From an uncultured Oleispira sp. (GTDB lineage Bacteria; Pseudomonadota; Gammaproteobacteria; Pseudomonadales; Oceanobacteraceae): DNA of 64,000 nt. Numbering within the stretch: the first letter of the stretch is position 1; each line of letters opens with the position of its first letter. A program made the position numbers and the translations under genes. The notes below the pieces were generated by a model. That model was given only the letters and a program-made list of their open reading frames with translations. It was not told the origin of the DNA and did not search any database. Location of the stretch: contig CAJXUD010000002.1 in the NCBI GenBank assembly GCA_913061415.1, forward strand, positions 186,001 to 250,000, in the 5' to 3' direction. This document shows positions 10,381 through 18,968 of this stretch, piece by piece.

Positions 10381-10659
10381 TTAGCGGCCTATGCGAATGA
10401 CTTGCACTTCAGCCGCCTCTGTCATATTCAGTTTTTCTTTTGCTATGCGCTCTACTCTACCGTGAGCGGTTAATGCACTTTGCTCTAATAGCAAACGACC
10501 ATAATCTTGCTCTAGCCTTAAACGCCCATGCTCAGAAACCTGCCAGTCTGCGACTAATTGTCGATGCCAGTGCGTCGCAGAAACCTGCAACGTGGCACAC
10601 ACAATAACGAAGAACCACGCTAATAAAATCAACGCATTTTGTTTGGCAGGCTGCATCAT
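10381..10659 (-). CDS. ftsL: Cell division protein FtsL
   Basis: A 92-aa bitopic membrane protein with one hydrophobic helix (about residues 8-26) followed by a periplasmic coiled-coil-like segment (RLRLEQDYGRLLLEQSALTAHGRVE). Size, topology and position between rsmH and ftsI identify it as FtsL, which joins FtsB and FtsQ to activate FtsWI. Two consecutive ATG codons occur at the start; the first is used here, 6 bp after the rsmH stop. Sequence conservation of FtsL is low, so context carries much of the assignment. Confidence 0.92.
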   Translation of the reverse strand: MMQPAKQNALILLAWFFVIVCATLQVSATHWHRQLVADWQVSEHGRLRLEQDYGRLLLEQSALTAHGRVERIAKEKLNMTEAAEVQVIRIGR

Positions 10660-10665
10660 CAGACG

Positions 10666-11706
10666 TTAATCTCGCTCGCCTTCAATACGCTCTGCAATAC
10701 GTAACACCGCACTACGAGCTCTCACATTGCCACCAATTTCATTCGCTTTCGGTTTGATGGCTTTACTCATTTTCTTCATCGTTTTACCCAAATCATTCTC
10801 TTGCACCGGCAGTCCTCTCGGAACTGGACGCCCTTGTTCTTGACGGCGGATAAAACGTTTTACGATTCGATCTTCTAGTGAGTGAAAGCTGATAACAGCC
10901 AAACGACCGCCCACTTTTAAAACATCAACCGATTGATCCAAAATCTTTTCTAAGTCGCTTAACTCGTTATTCAAATGAATACGAATGCCCTGGAAAGCAC
11001 GTGTTGCTGGGTGCTTATGTTTTTCCCAAGCAGGATTCGCTTCTTTTAAAATTTCAGCCAACTGCACAGTGCGATTAATATGCTGAAGCTCACGTTCACG
11101 CACTACGGCATTCGCCATACGCTTCGCAAAGCGTTCTTCACCGTATTCTTTCATCACACGCGCCAACTCTTCTGCGCTGACTTTTGCGATCCACTCTTCA
11201 GCACTGATACCAGAAGTAGGATCCATGCGCATATCCAACGGACCATCACGCATAAAACTAAAACCACGCTCGGCATCATCTAACTGCGGTGAAGAAACAC
11301 CTAAGTCCAATAACAAACCATCAATTTTTTCAATGCCTCGGACCTGAAGCTGTTCTTGTAACTCAGCGAAACTGGCATTAATAATTTGGAAGCGTGAATC
11401 TTTTTGCTCTAACGCCTTACCGGTTTCAATCGCTAACGGATCTTTATCAATCCCAAATAAACGACCCTTTTCAGACAGTTTGCTTAATAACAACTCGCTA
11501 TGGCCACCACGACCAAAGGTGCCATCAACATAAATACCATCAGGATCTACCACGCAACCTTCTACAGTTTCATGCAATAGCACAGTGAAATGGTCTTGTT
11601 GTTCGCCAACACCCAATTCAATCTGATCTTTCTTTTGCTCCGCTTGCTGCTGTTCAGCTTGCTGGCGCTCAGTCTTACTCAACTTTGTTCTGGTACGTTT
11701 AGCCAT
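10666..11706 (-). CDS. rsmH: 16S rRNA (cytosine-1402 N4) methyltransferase
   Basis: RsmH (MraW) methylates C1402 of 16S rRNA on N4. Diagnostic motifs are the SAM-binding [34 protein letters not shown], and the C-terminal [14 protein letters not shown]. At 346 aa it is longer than the usual ~313 aa because of a charged, Gln-rich N-terminal extension of roughly 38 residues before [10 protein letters not shown]; the extension contains a five-codon tandem repeat ([10 protein letters not shown]; plus-strand 11645-11674). An AGAAG element precedes the ATG. RsmI, which modifies the same rRNA nucleotide on the 2'-O, is encoded at 24774-25634. Confidence 0.96.
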   Translation of the reverse strand: MAKRTRTKLSKTERQQAEQQQAEQKKDQIELGVGEQQDHFTVLLHETVEGCVVDPDGIYVDGTFGRGGHSELLLSKLSEKGRLFGIDKDPLAIETGKALEQKDSRFQIINASFAELQEQLQVRGIEKIDGLLLDLGVSSPQLDDAERGFSFMRDGPLDMRMDPTSGISAEEWIAKVSAEELARVMKEYGEERFAKRMANAVVRERELQHINRTVQLAEILKEANPAWEKHKHPATRAFQGIRIHLNNELSDLEKILDQSVDVLKVGGRLAVISFHSLEDRIVKRFIRRQEQGRPVPRGLPVQENDLGKTMKKMSKAIKPKANEIGGNVRARSAVLRIAERIEGERD

Positions 11707-11715
11707 GAGACTTCT

Positions 11716-12171
11716 TTATAAAGAAAGATTTAATAATTCGTCTGGAAGTGCATCAGGGGAATTTACCTCGGCGATGTAATCATCACGACGGCTATTCCAC
11801 AGATCTTTACTCCACAGTTCTAATTTTTTTCCCTGTCCCAGCAATACCGTTTCTTTATCTAACTGCGCATATTCACGCAACGGCTGGGACAATAAGATTC
11901 GTCCATTGGCATCTAGTTCTATATCAGTAGCATGACCAATCAACAATCTCTGAATTCTTCGGGCACTCGGGTTGAAGCTGGGTAACGCTTCGATTTTGGC
12001 TTGAATTAAGTCCCACTCGCCTTCAGGATAAATCAACAAACAGCGTTCTTCGGTATCAATAGTGGCCACTAGACGCCCAGCACAAAGATCCACCAGCAAC
12101 TGCCGATATTTCATCGGGATCGCTAGCCTTCCTTTAGCATCTAAGTTAACTGCACTAAGTCCACGAAACAC
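11716..12171 (-). CDS. mraZ: Transcriptional regulator MraZ
   Basis: MraZ is the first dcw gene and an AbrB-fold DNA-binding repressor of its own operon. The 151-aa product starts FRGLSAVNLDAKGRLAIPMKYR, contains the second copy of the motif (IELDANGRILLSQPLREYA), and ends in the usual short tail. The start is GTG at 12171 with AAGGA 6 nt upstream. Ten bases separate its stop from rsmH. The promoter and predicted MraZ boxes lie at 12241-12302. Confidence 0.97.
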   Translation of the reverse strand: MFRGLSAVNLDAKGRLAIPMKYRQLLVDLCAGRLVATIDTEERCLLIYPEGEWDLIQAKIEALPSFNPSARRIQRLLIGHATDIELDANGRILLSQPLREYAQLDKETVLLGQGKKLELWSKDLWNSRRDDYIAEVNSPDALPDELLNLSL

Positions 12172-12240
12172 TGGTATTCCTTATCCAAATGACTGAATAG
12201 AGCTTTAAGCAAAATTATTAATACAAAATCACTACAAAAA

Positions 12241-12265
12241 CCCACTTTTACCCACTTTATTCCAC
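12241..12265 (-). promoter_or_regulatory. MraZ operator: three direct boxes spaced 10 bp
   Basis: Read on the minus strand, GTGGA (12265-12261), GTGGG (12255-12251) and GTGGG (12245-12241) recur with exactly 10-bp periodicity. In E. coli and other bacteria MraZ binds TGGGN direct repeats separated by 5 nt just upstream of mraZ; the spacing here fits that rule. The boxes lie immediately downstream of the predicted transcription start, so binding would block transcription or promoter clearance. Confidence 0.85.
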
Positions 12266-12273
12266 TAGTGCAC

Positions 12274-12302
12274 ACTATAGAAATGCTGGGGCACTTTTGC
12301 AA
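12274..12302 (-). promoter_or_regulatory. sigma70 promoter of the dcw cluster
   Basis: On the minus strand TTGCAA (12302-12297) and TATAGT (12279-12274) are separated by exactly 17 bp, a good sigma70-type pair. The predicted start of transcription near 12267 gives an untranslated leader of about 95 nt before mraZ, covering the MraZ boxes. Confidence 0.75.
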
Positions 12303-12640
12303 GGTTAACAAGGCTGTGGATATGTGAATATTTGCGTTACTTCACAAGGACTTAGCGACCATTTATGCCAAGCAAGTGAAAAGCGTAAGAATTTTGTTGC
12401 GGAAAAGTGTTGCTACCCGTGACTCTGGGCATAGAAGTTAAAGTAATTTATTAAGTTAGTGAATACCAACTTAATGACTGAAATTAGTTTAGACAATTTT
12501 GTTATAGATAGTGGTCACTAACTAACTTATTGAATATGACAGAGTGAATACTCACACTCATACATGACTATTTATACAAAATCTGAGCTTCTGGTGCGCT
12601 CAAAGATTAGGAAACGCCATAAACAGAGCGCTAATAAAGA
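12303..12640. other. Intergenic region without a recognised gene
   Basis: About 340 bp between the mraZ promoter and the inverted repeat downstream of the acyl-CoA dehydrogenase gene. It is AT-rich, has no open reading frame of convincing length and no recognisable RNA gene. A weak inverted match (GTTAGTGA near 12455 and TCACTAAC near 12515) is visible but not compelling. Confidence 0.5.
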
Positions 12641-12679
12641 CAATACACTGGCATTAGTATTCACTAACCCAGTGTATTG
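12641..12679 (-). terminator. Strong stem-loop, probable terminator of the acyl-CoA dehydrogenase gene
   Basis: CAATACACTGG (12641-12651) pairs perfectly with CCAGTGTATTG (12669-12679), an 11-bp stem with a 17-nt loop. On the minus strand it is followed by TCTTTATT, a weak U-tract, about 80 nt beyond the stop codon of the acyl-CoA dehydrogenase gene. Likely a transcription terminator or 3' stabilising hairpin. Confidence 0.6.
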
Positions 12680-12690
12680 GAGGATCAATT

Positions 12691-12720
12691 TTGAATTGAT
12701 TAATCTTGAACTGATCAATC
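12691..12720. repeat. 15-bp imperfect tandem repeat
   Basis: TTGAATTGATTAATC (12691-12705) is followed directly by TTGAACTGATCAATC (12706-12720): 13 of 15 bases identical. It lies about 37 bp beyond the stop codon of the acyl-CoA dehydrogenase gene. Confidence 0.85.
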
Positions 12721-12757
12721 TTCAATAGCAATCCTGAGAACATCCCAAAAAAGCAAC

Positions 12758-13999
12758 CTAGCGTTTTTTAGAGAAGTGTCCGCGCTTGGCCAACTCAATG
12801 CGTGCAATCACACCTTTATGAACTTCATCTGGACCATCAGCTAATCGTAATGAACGTGCCTGCATGTAAAAAGCCGTTAATGGAGTATCCTGACTAACGC
12901 CCGCTCCACCATGAATCTGAATCGTATCATCGACAACTTTTTGCAGAACGTTTGGCGCAACGACTTTAATGGCTGAAATCTCAGTCATAGCGCCCATCGC
13001 TCCAACTTTATCCATTTTCCATGCCGCAAACAGAGTTAATAAACGCGCCTGATCAATCGCAATACGACCTTCCGCTAACCGCTCAGCATTACCACCAAGC
13101 TTCATGATTGGCTTATGGAATGCCGTACGCGCCATACCGCGATCTACCATCAACTCTAACGACTTCTCAGCAGCGCCTAAGCAACGCATGCAATGATGAA
13201 TGCGGCCAGGCCCTAAGCGACCTTGAGCAATTTCAAAGCCCATACCAGGACCACTAATAAAGCTCGAAACTGGCAAGCGAACGTTGGTAAAGCTCACCTC
13301 CCCATGACCATGAGGCGCATCATAAGCGCCAAATACGGGTAGCATACGTTCGATCTTCACTCCCGGTGTATCCAGTGGTACTAAAACCATAGAATGCTGA
13401 TGATGACGATCTTTGCTTTCATCAGGCGTACTGGCCATGAAAATACCGACCTTGCAATGTGGATCGCCCACACCGCTAGACCACCACTTAGTGCCGTTAA
13501 GAACAACCTCATCACCCTCAACAATCGCCGTCGCTTCCATATTAGTCGCATCAGACGACGCCACATCAGGCTCCGTCATAAAGAATACCGAGCGTATGTC
13601 TCCGGCAAGCAGTTGCGTCAACCATGTCTCTTTCTGTTCATCACTACCGTAGCGCCACAGCAGCTCCATATTGCCGCTATCGGGGGCATTACAGTTAAAA
13701 ATGGTAGGTGCCAATAAGCTACGACCGGTTTCTTCCGCAACCGAGGCGTATTCCATAACGCTTAAACCTGCCCCTAGCTTGTCGCATGGTAAGAACATAT
13801 TCCACAAACCTTCAGCTTTCGCCTTAGCTTTTAACTCTTGAACGATTGCAGGCACTTCCCACGTAGTCCAATCACCATGATTCTGCTTAGCGTTCACATC
13901 AGCCCAGAAATCTACTTCCATTGGCTCAATATGGTTTTTAATAAACGCCTTAGTTCTTTTAACGTAATCTTTTGCTTTTGGGCTTAATTCAAAATCCAT
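12758..13999 (-). CDS. Acyl-CoA dehydrogenase family protein (ACAD10/11-like)
   Basis: A 413-aa FAD-dependent acyl-CoA dehydrogenase, catalysing alpha-beta dehydrogenation of an acyl-CoA. Visible family features are the FAD-binding FFMTEPDVASSDATNMEATA, the WWSSG beta-domain segment, and the C-terminal IQIHGGAGVSQDTPL and LADGPDEVHKGVIARIEL. These endings are characteristic of the ACAD10/11-like branch that often handles long-chain or unusual acyl-CoAs. I start at the ATG at 13999 (GAGG 9 nt upstream) and not at the in-frame TTG ten codons earlier. It is monocistronic and divergent from the CDF gene. Exact substrate chain length cannot be inferred. Confidence 0.9.
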   Translation of the reverse strand: MDFELSPKAKDYVKRTKAFIKNHIEPMEVDFWADVNAKQNHGDWTTWEVPAIVQELKAKAKAEGLWNMFLPCDKLGAGLSVMEYASVAEETGRSLLAPTIFNCNAPDSGNMELLWRYGSDEQKETWLTQLLAGDIRSVFFMTEPDVASSDATNMEATAIVEGDEVVLNGTKWWSSGVGDPHCKVGIFMASTPDESKDRHHQHSMVLVPLDTPGVKIERMLPVFGAYDAPHGHGEVSFTNVRLPVSSFISGPGMGFEIAQGRLGPGRIHHCMRCLGAAEKSLELMVDRGMARTAFHKPIMKLGGNAERLAEGRIAIDQARLLTLFAAWKMDKVGAMGAMTEISAIKVVAPNVLQKVVDDTIQIHGGAGVSQDTPLTAFYMQARSLRLADGPDEVHKGVIARIELAKRGHFSKKR

Positions 14000-14140
14000 C
14001 GTCAAATACCTCGTATTATGTAACGCCAATCTGTTATCTTTTATCGATAGCCGATGCTAACCAGAGCCAAGCTATGAATGAAATGATTTGTAATACTGCA
14101 TATCTATTAATCTTACGAATAGTATAAAGATGATCACTCT

Positions 14141-15073
14141 ATGAGCCATTCGCAGCCTCCTCATGCACACAGCCACTCAAACAGCCATTCGCACAATCAT
14201 ACTCACTCGCACACAAAGGATATGAGCGCTAACCGCATTGGCTGGGCTTTTTTCCTGAATCTTGGCTTCACCATTATTGAGTTTATTGGTGGCTGGTTCA
14301 CCAACAGCACCGCCATTATGTCTGACGCCGTTCATGACCTAGGCGATACGCTGTCGATTGGCAGTGCTTGGGTTTTGAATAAGCTGGGTAAAAAACAAGC
14401 CAATAGTGAATTCAGCTACGGTTTTCGCCGTTTATCTTTATTTGGAGCTTTACTCAACGGCTTTGTATTAATTATAGGTTCTATCTGGATAATGACTGAA
14501 GCTATTCCACGTCTCTTTGATCCGGTAATGCCCGAAGCAGAAGGCATGCTGCTATTGGCAATTTTTGGTGTTTGTGTCAATGGCTTCGCAGCTTACAAGC
14601 TCAGCGGAGGCGAAACATTAAATGAGCGGGTTCTAAACTGGCACTTATTAGAAGATGTTCTGGGCTGGGTCGCGGTACTAATCGTATCCATAGTGCTAAT
14701 GTTTATTGAGTTGCCAATACTCGACCCGATACTTTCTATCGCATTCACCCTATTCATTTTAACCAATGTCGCGCGAAACTTATGGACAACACTCAAACTG
14801 TTCGCCCAATCTAGTCCAGACTCCGAGCTGACCGATAAAGTAAAACAAACATTACTAACACTAAAACACGTCGCCAACTTACATCACTTTCATCTATGGT
14901 CTCTTGATGGAGAATCTCATGTCCTAACGGTGCATTTACAACTGGATCAACGATTGGATATGGATCAACAAGAATTTCTTAAATCTGAACTAAAGCAACA
15001 ACTAGCGGGCTTTAAGTTAGAACATACAACCATCGAACTTGAGTGGCCAGACGAAATTTGTCGCGACACCTAG
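14141..15073 (+). CDS. Cation diffusion facilitator (Zn/Co/Cd exporter)
   Basis: A 310-aa CDF-family proton-coupled metal exporter of the inner membrane. It begins with a His-rich metal-binding stretch (13 His in the first 24 residues), followed by six predicted transmembrane helices. The metal-site motif SDAVHDLGDT lies in helix 2 (HxxxD type, suggesting zinc), with the partner HLLEDVLGWVAV in helix 5 and a cytoplasmic domain (HHFHLWSLDGESHVLTVHLQLD). This arrangement resembles CzcD/ZitB. No metal-responsive regulator is adjacent, so the regulator must be elsewhere. Confidence 0.92.
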   Translation: MSHSQPPHAHSHSNSHSHNHTHSHTKDMSANRIGWAFFLNLGFTIIEFIGGWFTNSTAIMSDAVHDLGDTLSIGSAWVLNKLGKKQANSEFSYGFRRLSLFGALLNGFVLIIGSIWIMTEAIPRLFDPVMPEAEGMLLLAIFGVCVNGFAAYKLSGGETLNERVLNWHLLEDVLGWVAVLIVSIVLMFIELPILDPILSIAFTLFILTNVARNLWTTLKLFAQSSPDSELTDKVKQTLLTLKHVANLHHFHLWSLDGESHVLTVHLQLDQRLDMDQQEFLKSELKQQLAGFKLEHTTIELEWPDEICRDT

Positions 15074-15449
15074 GCTAATACCTTAATGAAAATGCCTTAA
15101 AATAAGCCCTGACTCAATGCTATCAAAAACAAAGCAAGCTCATTAAGTGATAAAAGGATAGTTGTTACCAACAACTGCATTATTATGATCTCGGCTGGTA
15201 TTACCGAAAAACAGAATGCCTGAGGGCGCTTAAAGGTAATGTCGAAAGAGGCATTTTTATTAGCCTCAACCGATGCTTTAACTAATACTTATAATAATAG
15301 ATACTTTAGTTAAATAATAAGGCCGATAAATGTCTTGAGGATATGTTCTAGTAGCCGATAAACTTATTTATCAAGCTAAGAAAGGTAGACGTAATCACGC
15401 TGTTATGAGCAGTGGTTCAAACCTGATCTGACAGCGATATTAAATTTTA
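15074..15449. other. Intergenic region without a recognised gene
   Basis: About 375 bp between convergent genes. A degenerate 14-bp tandem pair (AATACCTTAATGAA then AATGCCTTAAAATA from 15077) starts 4 bp after the CDF stop, and a small hairpin GAGGC...GCCTC lies near 15250. No reading frame or known RNA is recognised. Confidence 0.4.
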
Positions 15450-16190
15450 TTACTTCTGCAAATAACTTAAATACTCATCAAAATGCTGCTCATTGCGTGC
15501 ATTAAAATCATTTAAAATACTTTCAGGAATATCTTTCCTAAAAACAACATACAGTTTATGCCCTCCAATCATTGGAAGAGGCAAAAAGTTAACATCTGCT
15601 GTCTCATCCATCTCACCATACTCATATTTTGCATGAGAAAGCGTTGGCACATACACCGCATCAATTCTATTTTTCTCAAGTTTTTTTATATTTCTGCGAG
15701 TAAAGTCTTTCCCAGAGATATTGTCAAAGACCACACCTAACTGCTCAAGCTCTTTTGGTCTCACAGACCCTACCACATGCCCTAATCGCATGCCCTTTAA
15801 GTGATCAAGGCTGACAACTTCGGTTAGCTGACTACTCTTCAAAACAATTAAACCGTTTTTAGTCTGATACAAATAACTGTCAGGATACTTAAATTCTTGC
15901 TCTCTTTTCGTGGTTTTAGCAATGAGAATCGCGCAATCGATTCTGCCCGCACGTAGCTCAGAAAGCACTCTTGCAAACGGTAAAAATTTCCACGAAATTG
16001 TGTATTCACTCTCTGGAAAAATATTTTCTTGCAAGTAAGAAATTGCCGCGCCCGCGGGAGCTTCTTGAATGTTCATAGAATGCGGTGGCAATGAATAATA
16101 TCCAATATCAATCGACTTTTTAAACGGCTGAGCAAAGCATAGGTTGCTAAACAGTATGAACATTAAAATAGGAAGAAGTATGTATTTCAT
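15450..16190 (-). CDS. Orphan periplasmic substrate-binding protein (SBP_bac_3-like)
   Basis: A 246-aa secreted protein with a clear Sec signal peptide (hydrophobic core LLPILMFILFSNLCFA, cleavage probably after about residue 20). The rest looks like an extracellular solute-binding family 3 domain: an N-terminal IDIGYYSLPPHSM strand, AGRIDCAILIAKT, LKGMRLGHVVGSVR and a C-terminal KDIPESILNDFNAR. Such stand-alone proteins are common in marine gammaproteobacteria. No permease or ATPase is adjacent, so a binding or signalling role rather than a dedicated transporter is possible; the ligand is unknown. Confidence 0.8.
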   Translation of the reverse strand: MKYILLPILMFILFSNLCFAQPFKKSIDIGYYSLPPHSMNIQEAPAGAAISYLQENIFPESEYTISWKFLPFARVLSELRAGRIDCAILIAKTTKREQEFKYPDSYLYQTKNGLIVLKSSQLTEVVSLDHLKGMRLGHVVGSVRPKELEQLGVVFDNISGKDFTRRNIKKLEKNRIDAVYVPTLSHAKYEYGEMDETADVNFLPLPMIGGHKLYVVFRKDIPESILNDFNARNEQHFDEYLSYLQK

Positions 16191-16250
16191 AATGAAAGAT
16201 TATCTTATTTACTATAGCTTCGCGAGTTCCTAATTTTATTTAGGATCTCG

Positions 16251-16295
16251 CAGATCTTGTTAATAGCCGGAAAGTTAATAACCCAGAAGTTAATA
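16251..16295. repeat. 15-bp tandem units ending in GTTAATA, next to the IS66 insertion
   Basis: GTTAATA recurs at 16259, 16274 and 16289, exactly 15 bp apart. The units at 16266-16280 and 16281-16295 share 10 of 15 positions (GCCGGAAAGTTAATA, ACCCAGAAGTTAATA). The 8-bp target duplicated by the insertion sequence begins at the next base, 16296. Confidence 0.7.
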
Positions 16296-16383
16296 GTCCA
16301 ATAGTAAGCGATCAATAAACCCCATCTAAAATCCTTTAATCATCCCTGACATACTGCCCTCAAACTTTAGTCGAGGGTAGAAT

Positions 16384-16704
16384 ATGAAAAAAATAGAGCG
16401 CTGGCAGTCAATCATTAATGAATGGAAATCAAGCGGGCAAACGAAACAAGCATTCTTAAAGCAAAAAAATATTAATCAAAGTACATTTTATTACTGGATC
16501 AAGAAAACCTCCTCTAAGAATGATGATGGCAACAAAGAAAATCCTTCATTTATATCCATACCTAGACCTGAACCATCGAATAAATCAAGCACAGGCGAAG
16601 CTGAGGTTTCTTTAGGTCGTGCAAAAATAAAACTGTCTGTTAGTGATGCCACTTCATTGTTGATTTCGCTGCATCAAGCAGGTGTACTTCATGATCAGGC
16701 CTAG
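16384..16704 (+). CDS. tnpA: IS66 accessory protein TnpA
   Basis: A 106-aa protein with an N-terminal helix-turn-helix of the transposase-8 type: residues 5-36 read as a WQSIINEWKSSGQT helix, then KQAFLKQKNINQSTFYYWIKK. In IS66 elements TnpA is required for transposition together with TnpB and TnpC. It starts 80 bp inside the left terminal repeat and its 3' end overlaps tnpB by 14 bp. Confidence 0.92.
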   Translation: MKKIERWQSIINEWKSSGQTKQAFLKQKNINQSTFYYWIKKTSSKNDDGNKENPSFISIPRPEPSNKSSTGEAEVSLGRAKIKLSVSDATSLLISLHQAGVLHDQA

Positions 16705-17047
16705 CAAGTCTACACCCGCTTATTTATATTCAGGGGTTGTTGATATGCGCAAGTCCATTGACGGACTTGCAGGCATTGTCGAGAACGAGCTAGAACTCAA
16801 TCCTTTAGAACCAGCTCTATTTGTCTTTTGCAATCGAGGCCGAGATAAAATCAAAATACTTTACTGGGAGAATAATGGCTTTGTGCTTTGGTATAAGCGC
16901 TTAGAAAAACAAAGATTCAAGTGGTTAGATTATTTATCCACAAACCCATGCACAATTTCAGGTAGAGATTTAAATCGACTTTTAGATGGCTTAAATATCT
17001 TTACAGGCAAGCCTCATGAAGCATTATTTTATGAAAATATGAATTGA
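16691..17047 (+). CDS. tnpB: IS66 accessory protein TnpB
   Basis: A 118-aa IS66 Orf2-type protein. The family signature is clear: MIRPSKSTPAYLYSGVVDMR at the start, then DGLAGIVENEL, ALFVFCNRGRDKIKILYWENNGF and LYKRLEKQ-type residues. I use the ATG at 16691, which sits inside the 3' end of tnpA (translational coupling), rather than the in-frame GTG at 16682. tnpC follows after 19 bp. Confidence 0.95.
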   Translation: MIRPSKSTPAYLYSGVVDMRKSIDGLAGIVENELELNPLEPALFVFCNRGRDKIKILYWENNGFVLWYKRLEKQRFKWLDYLSTNPCTISGRDLNRLLDGLNIFTGKPHEALFYENMN

Positions 17048-17066
17048 TTCTGGTATAATCCATGGC

Positions 17067-18665
17067 ATGAAAAAGACGAATATAAAAGTCAATAAATCTG
17101 CTAAAAAAGATGCCCTGCCTAACAATATTGATGCGTTGAAGCAACTCGTTTTGGCAGCGCAATCTCTTGCAGAGAAGCAACAAAATCATATTCGTCATTT
17201 AGAAGAAATCGTTAAATTATTCAAAGCCAATAAGTTTGGTAAAAGCAGTGAGAAATCACCTGATCAAACTGAGCTATTTGATGAAGTAGAAGTTGAAGCC
17301 TGTGATAGTGACGATAACTGGGTTGCTGAAGCGGTCGAAAGTGAAGAAAATTCTGAACCAGGAACTGTACCAGCAACCAAAGCCAAAGCAGGTCGAAAAC
17401 CGATCCCAGAAGAATACCCACGCATTATTGTTGAATACGATCTAACTGATGAAGAAAAACGTTGCTCATGTGGATGTGAAAAACAACACATAGGTGATGA
17501 AGTATCCGAACAGCTCGACATCGTTCCAGCGGTTATTCAGGTATTACAACATCACCGTAAAAAATACGCCTGCAAAAACTGCGAAGGCCAAATGCAAACG
17601 GCGAGTTTACCCGCGCAGCCCATTCCAAAAAGCAATGCAAGCCCTAGCTTGTTAGCCTACATTGCAACGGCAAAGTATCAAGATGCCTTACCTTTATATC
17701 GAATTGAGAATATTTTATCGCGATTGAATATTCACTTGCCCAGAAACACCCAAGCCAATTGGATGATTAAAAGCAGTGAGTTGTTGCAACCACTTTATAA
17801 CTTACTCAATGATCGGCTGTTAGAAAGCGGCTATGTGCACATGGATGAAACGCCGGTACAGGTACTGAAAGAGCCTGGGGAAAAAGCAGAAAGCAAAAGC
17901 TATATGTGGGTCCGAAAAACAGGTGACCCGAATAAAAAAGAATCGATAGTGTTATTTGATTACGCCAGCAGCCGAAAAGCGGATGTGGTGAAAACACTGC
18001 TGCCTGATTTTCAAGGGTTCCTGCAAACCGATGATTACGCAGGTTATAACCACCTCGATACGATTGAGGGTGTTCATCATCTCGGTTGTTTTGCGCACGC
18101 TCGAAGAAAATTTGTTGAGGCGCAAAAAGTAGCACCCAGTAAAAAAGGGGCGACAAGTAAAGCTGATATGGCCGTGAGCTTCATCAAAAAGCTGTATGCC
18201 ATAGAAAATAAAATTAAAGATCTTAGCCCTGAAAAACGATTGGCAACAAGGCAAAAGGAAAGTGTTCCGCAACTTGAAAAACTAAAGAGCTGGTTAGATA
18301 AATCCTTAGTGACCACCTTACCGAAAGGGAAAACAGGCATGGCGCTGAGTTATTTAGCGAAGAACTGGAATAAGCTCACTCTTTATGTAGAAGATGAGCG
18401 TTTGAATATCGACAATAATACCGTCGAAAATGCGATTCGCCCGTTCGCTATCGGAAGAAAAAATTGGATGTTCAGCAACAGCCAGAAAGGCGCTAGAGCG
18501 AGTGCGATGCTTTACAGCATAATCGAGACCGCCAAATCAAATGATCTGAATCCGCACGCGTATTTACAGCTGTTGTTTACTAAGATTCCTCAGGTGAAAA
18601 GTATTGAGGAATACGAGCAGCTGCTGCCATGGCATGCTAAAGAGCTACTCGTGAAAGAAGTCTAG
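17067..18665 (+). CDS. tnpC: IS66 transposase TnpC (DDE type)
   Basis: A 532-aa transposase with the IS66 layout: an N-terminal helical segment (leucine-rich around LKQLVLAAQSLAEKQQNHI), a CxC/CxxC zinc-finger-like region (RCSCGCEKQ, YACKNCEGQM), then the DDE catalytic core. Candidate catalytic acids are the Asp of HMDETPVQVL, the Asp in LQTDDYAGYN and the Glu in NNTVENAIRPFAIGRKNW. The C-terminal IS66 segment (ETAKSNDLNPHAYLQLLF) is present. No frameshift or stop interrupts it, and it ends 23 bp from the right inverted repeat end. It is probably functional. Confidence 0.96.
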   Translation: MKKTNIKVNKSAKKDALPNNIDALKQLVLAAQSLAEKQQNHIRHLEEIVKLFKANKFGKSSEKSPDQTELFDEVEVEACDSDDNWVAEAVESEENSEPGTVPATKAKAGRKPIPEEYPRIIVEYDLTDEEKRCSCGCEKQHIGDEVSEQLDIVPAVIQVLQHHRKKYACKNCEGQMQTASLPAQPIPKSNASPSLLAYIATAKYQDALPLYRIENILSRLNIHLPRNTQANWMIKSSELLQPLYNLLNDRLLESGYVHMDETPVQVLKEPGEKAESKSYMWVRKTGDPNKKESIVLFDYASSRKADVVKTLLPDFQGFLQTDDYAGYNHLDTIEGVHHLGCFAHARRKFVEAQKVAPSKKGATSKADMAVSFIKKLYAIENKIKDLSPEKRLATRQKESVPQLEKLKSWLDKSLVTTLPKGKTGMALSYLAKNWNKLTLYVEDERLNIDNNTVENAIRPFAIGRKNWMFSNSQKGARASAMLYSIIETAKSNDLNPHAYLQLLFTKIPQVKSIEEYEQLLPWHAKELLVKEV

Positions 18666-18780
18666 GGTGTGGTTTATCGATCGCTTACGTCCAATAGCAT
18701 TTAATTGGGTTGCAAATAAATCAAACAGCACAATTTAAGGGTATCACTGATAACTACGCTTATAATATTAGTCTAAAAAC

Positions 18781-18874
18781 GAAATATCATGCAAAGTATG
18801 AAAGGGTTCCTAGAGATTAAGTGAATACGCCAGTAAGCCCTATTTTTATCGAAAGTTGTCGTAAACAATCATTC
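18781..18874 (-). repeat. Degenerate copy of the rnpB 3' tail (distal)
   Basis: On the minus strand this carries GAATGATTGTTTACGACAA, matching GAATGATTGTCCACGACAA at the end of RNase P RNA, then GGGCTTACTGGCGTATTCAC and a decayed terminator (CCCTTTCATACTTTGCATGA). It lies about 1.5 kb downstream of the true rnpB end, between the IS66 element and two small genes. Confidence 0.8.
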
Positions 18875-18903
18875 CGCTCTTTAATTTTCTTGTCTTTATT
18901 ACA

Positions 18904-18968
18904 GGTAAAAAAGTCCTCCCATGCAAAACATGAGAGGATTTAGATATTAAGTGGAGACGCCAGTAAGG
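18904..18968 (-). repeat. Partial copy of the rnpB 3' tail with terminator
   Basis: The minus strand reads TTACTGGCGTCTCCAC, then a terminator hairpin of the rnpB type. It lacks the GAATGATTG portion present in the other copies. GGCGTCTCCAC closely matches both the true rnpB 3' end (GGCATCTCCACC) and the proximal copy (GGCGTCTTCAAC). Confidence 0.8.
18907..18941 (-). terminator. Intrinsic terminator within the partial rnpB tail copy
   Basis: On the minus strand, ATCCTCTCATG pairs with GCATGGGAGGAC across a short T-rich loop and is followed by TTTTTT. It is a near copy of the terminator at 20263-20298. It would also end transcription from the two small genes upstream of it. Confidence 0.8.

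Larger units (their letters stand above)
16304..18688 (+). mobile_element. Complete IS66-family insertion sequence
   Basis: The element is 2385 bp. The left end begins GTAAGCGATCAATAAACCCC at 16304, and the reverse complement of the right end (ending at 18688) begins GTAAGCGATCGATAAACCAC, so the terminal inverted repeats match at 18 of the first 20 positions. The flanking octamers are identical: GTCCAATA at 16296-16303 and at 18689-18696, the 8-bp target duplication typical of IS66. It carries the three canonical genes tnpA, tnpB and tnpC in order, all intact. The perfect duplication and open frames suggest a fairly recent insertion. The left flank is a 15-bp tandem repeat; the right flank leads into the rnpB tail repeats. 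Confidence 0.97.

Noticed and set aside
17221-18340. Several frames antisense to the IS66 transposase
   Set aside because: They are shadows of a clearly conserved DDE transposase frame.
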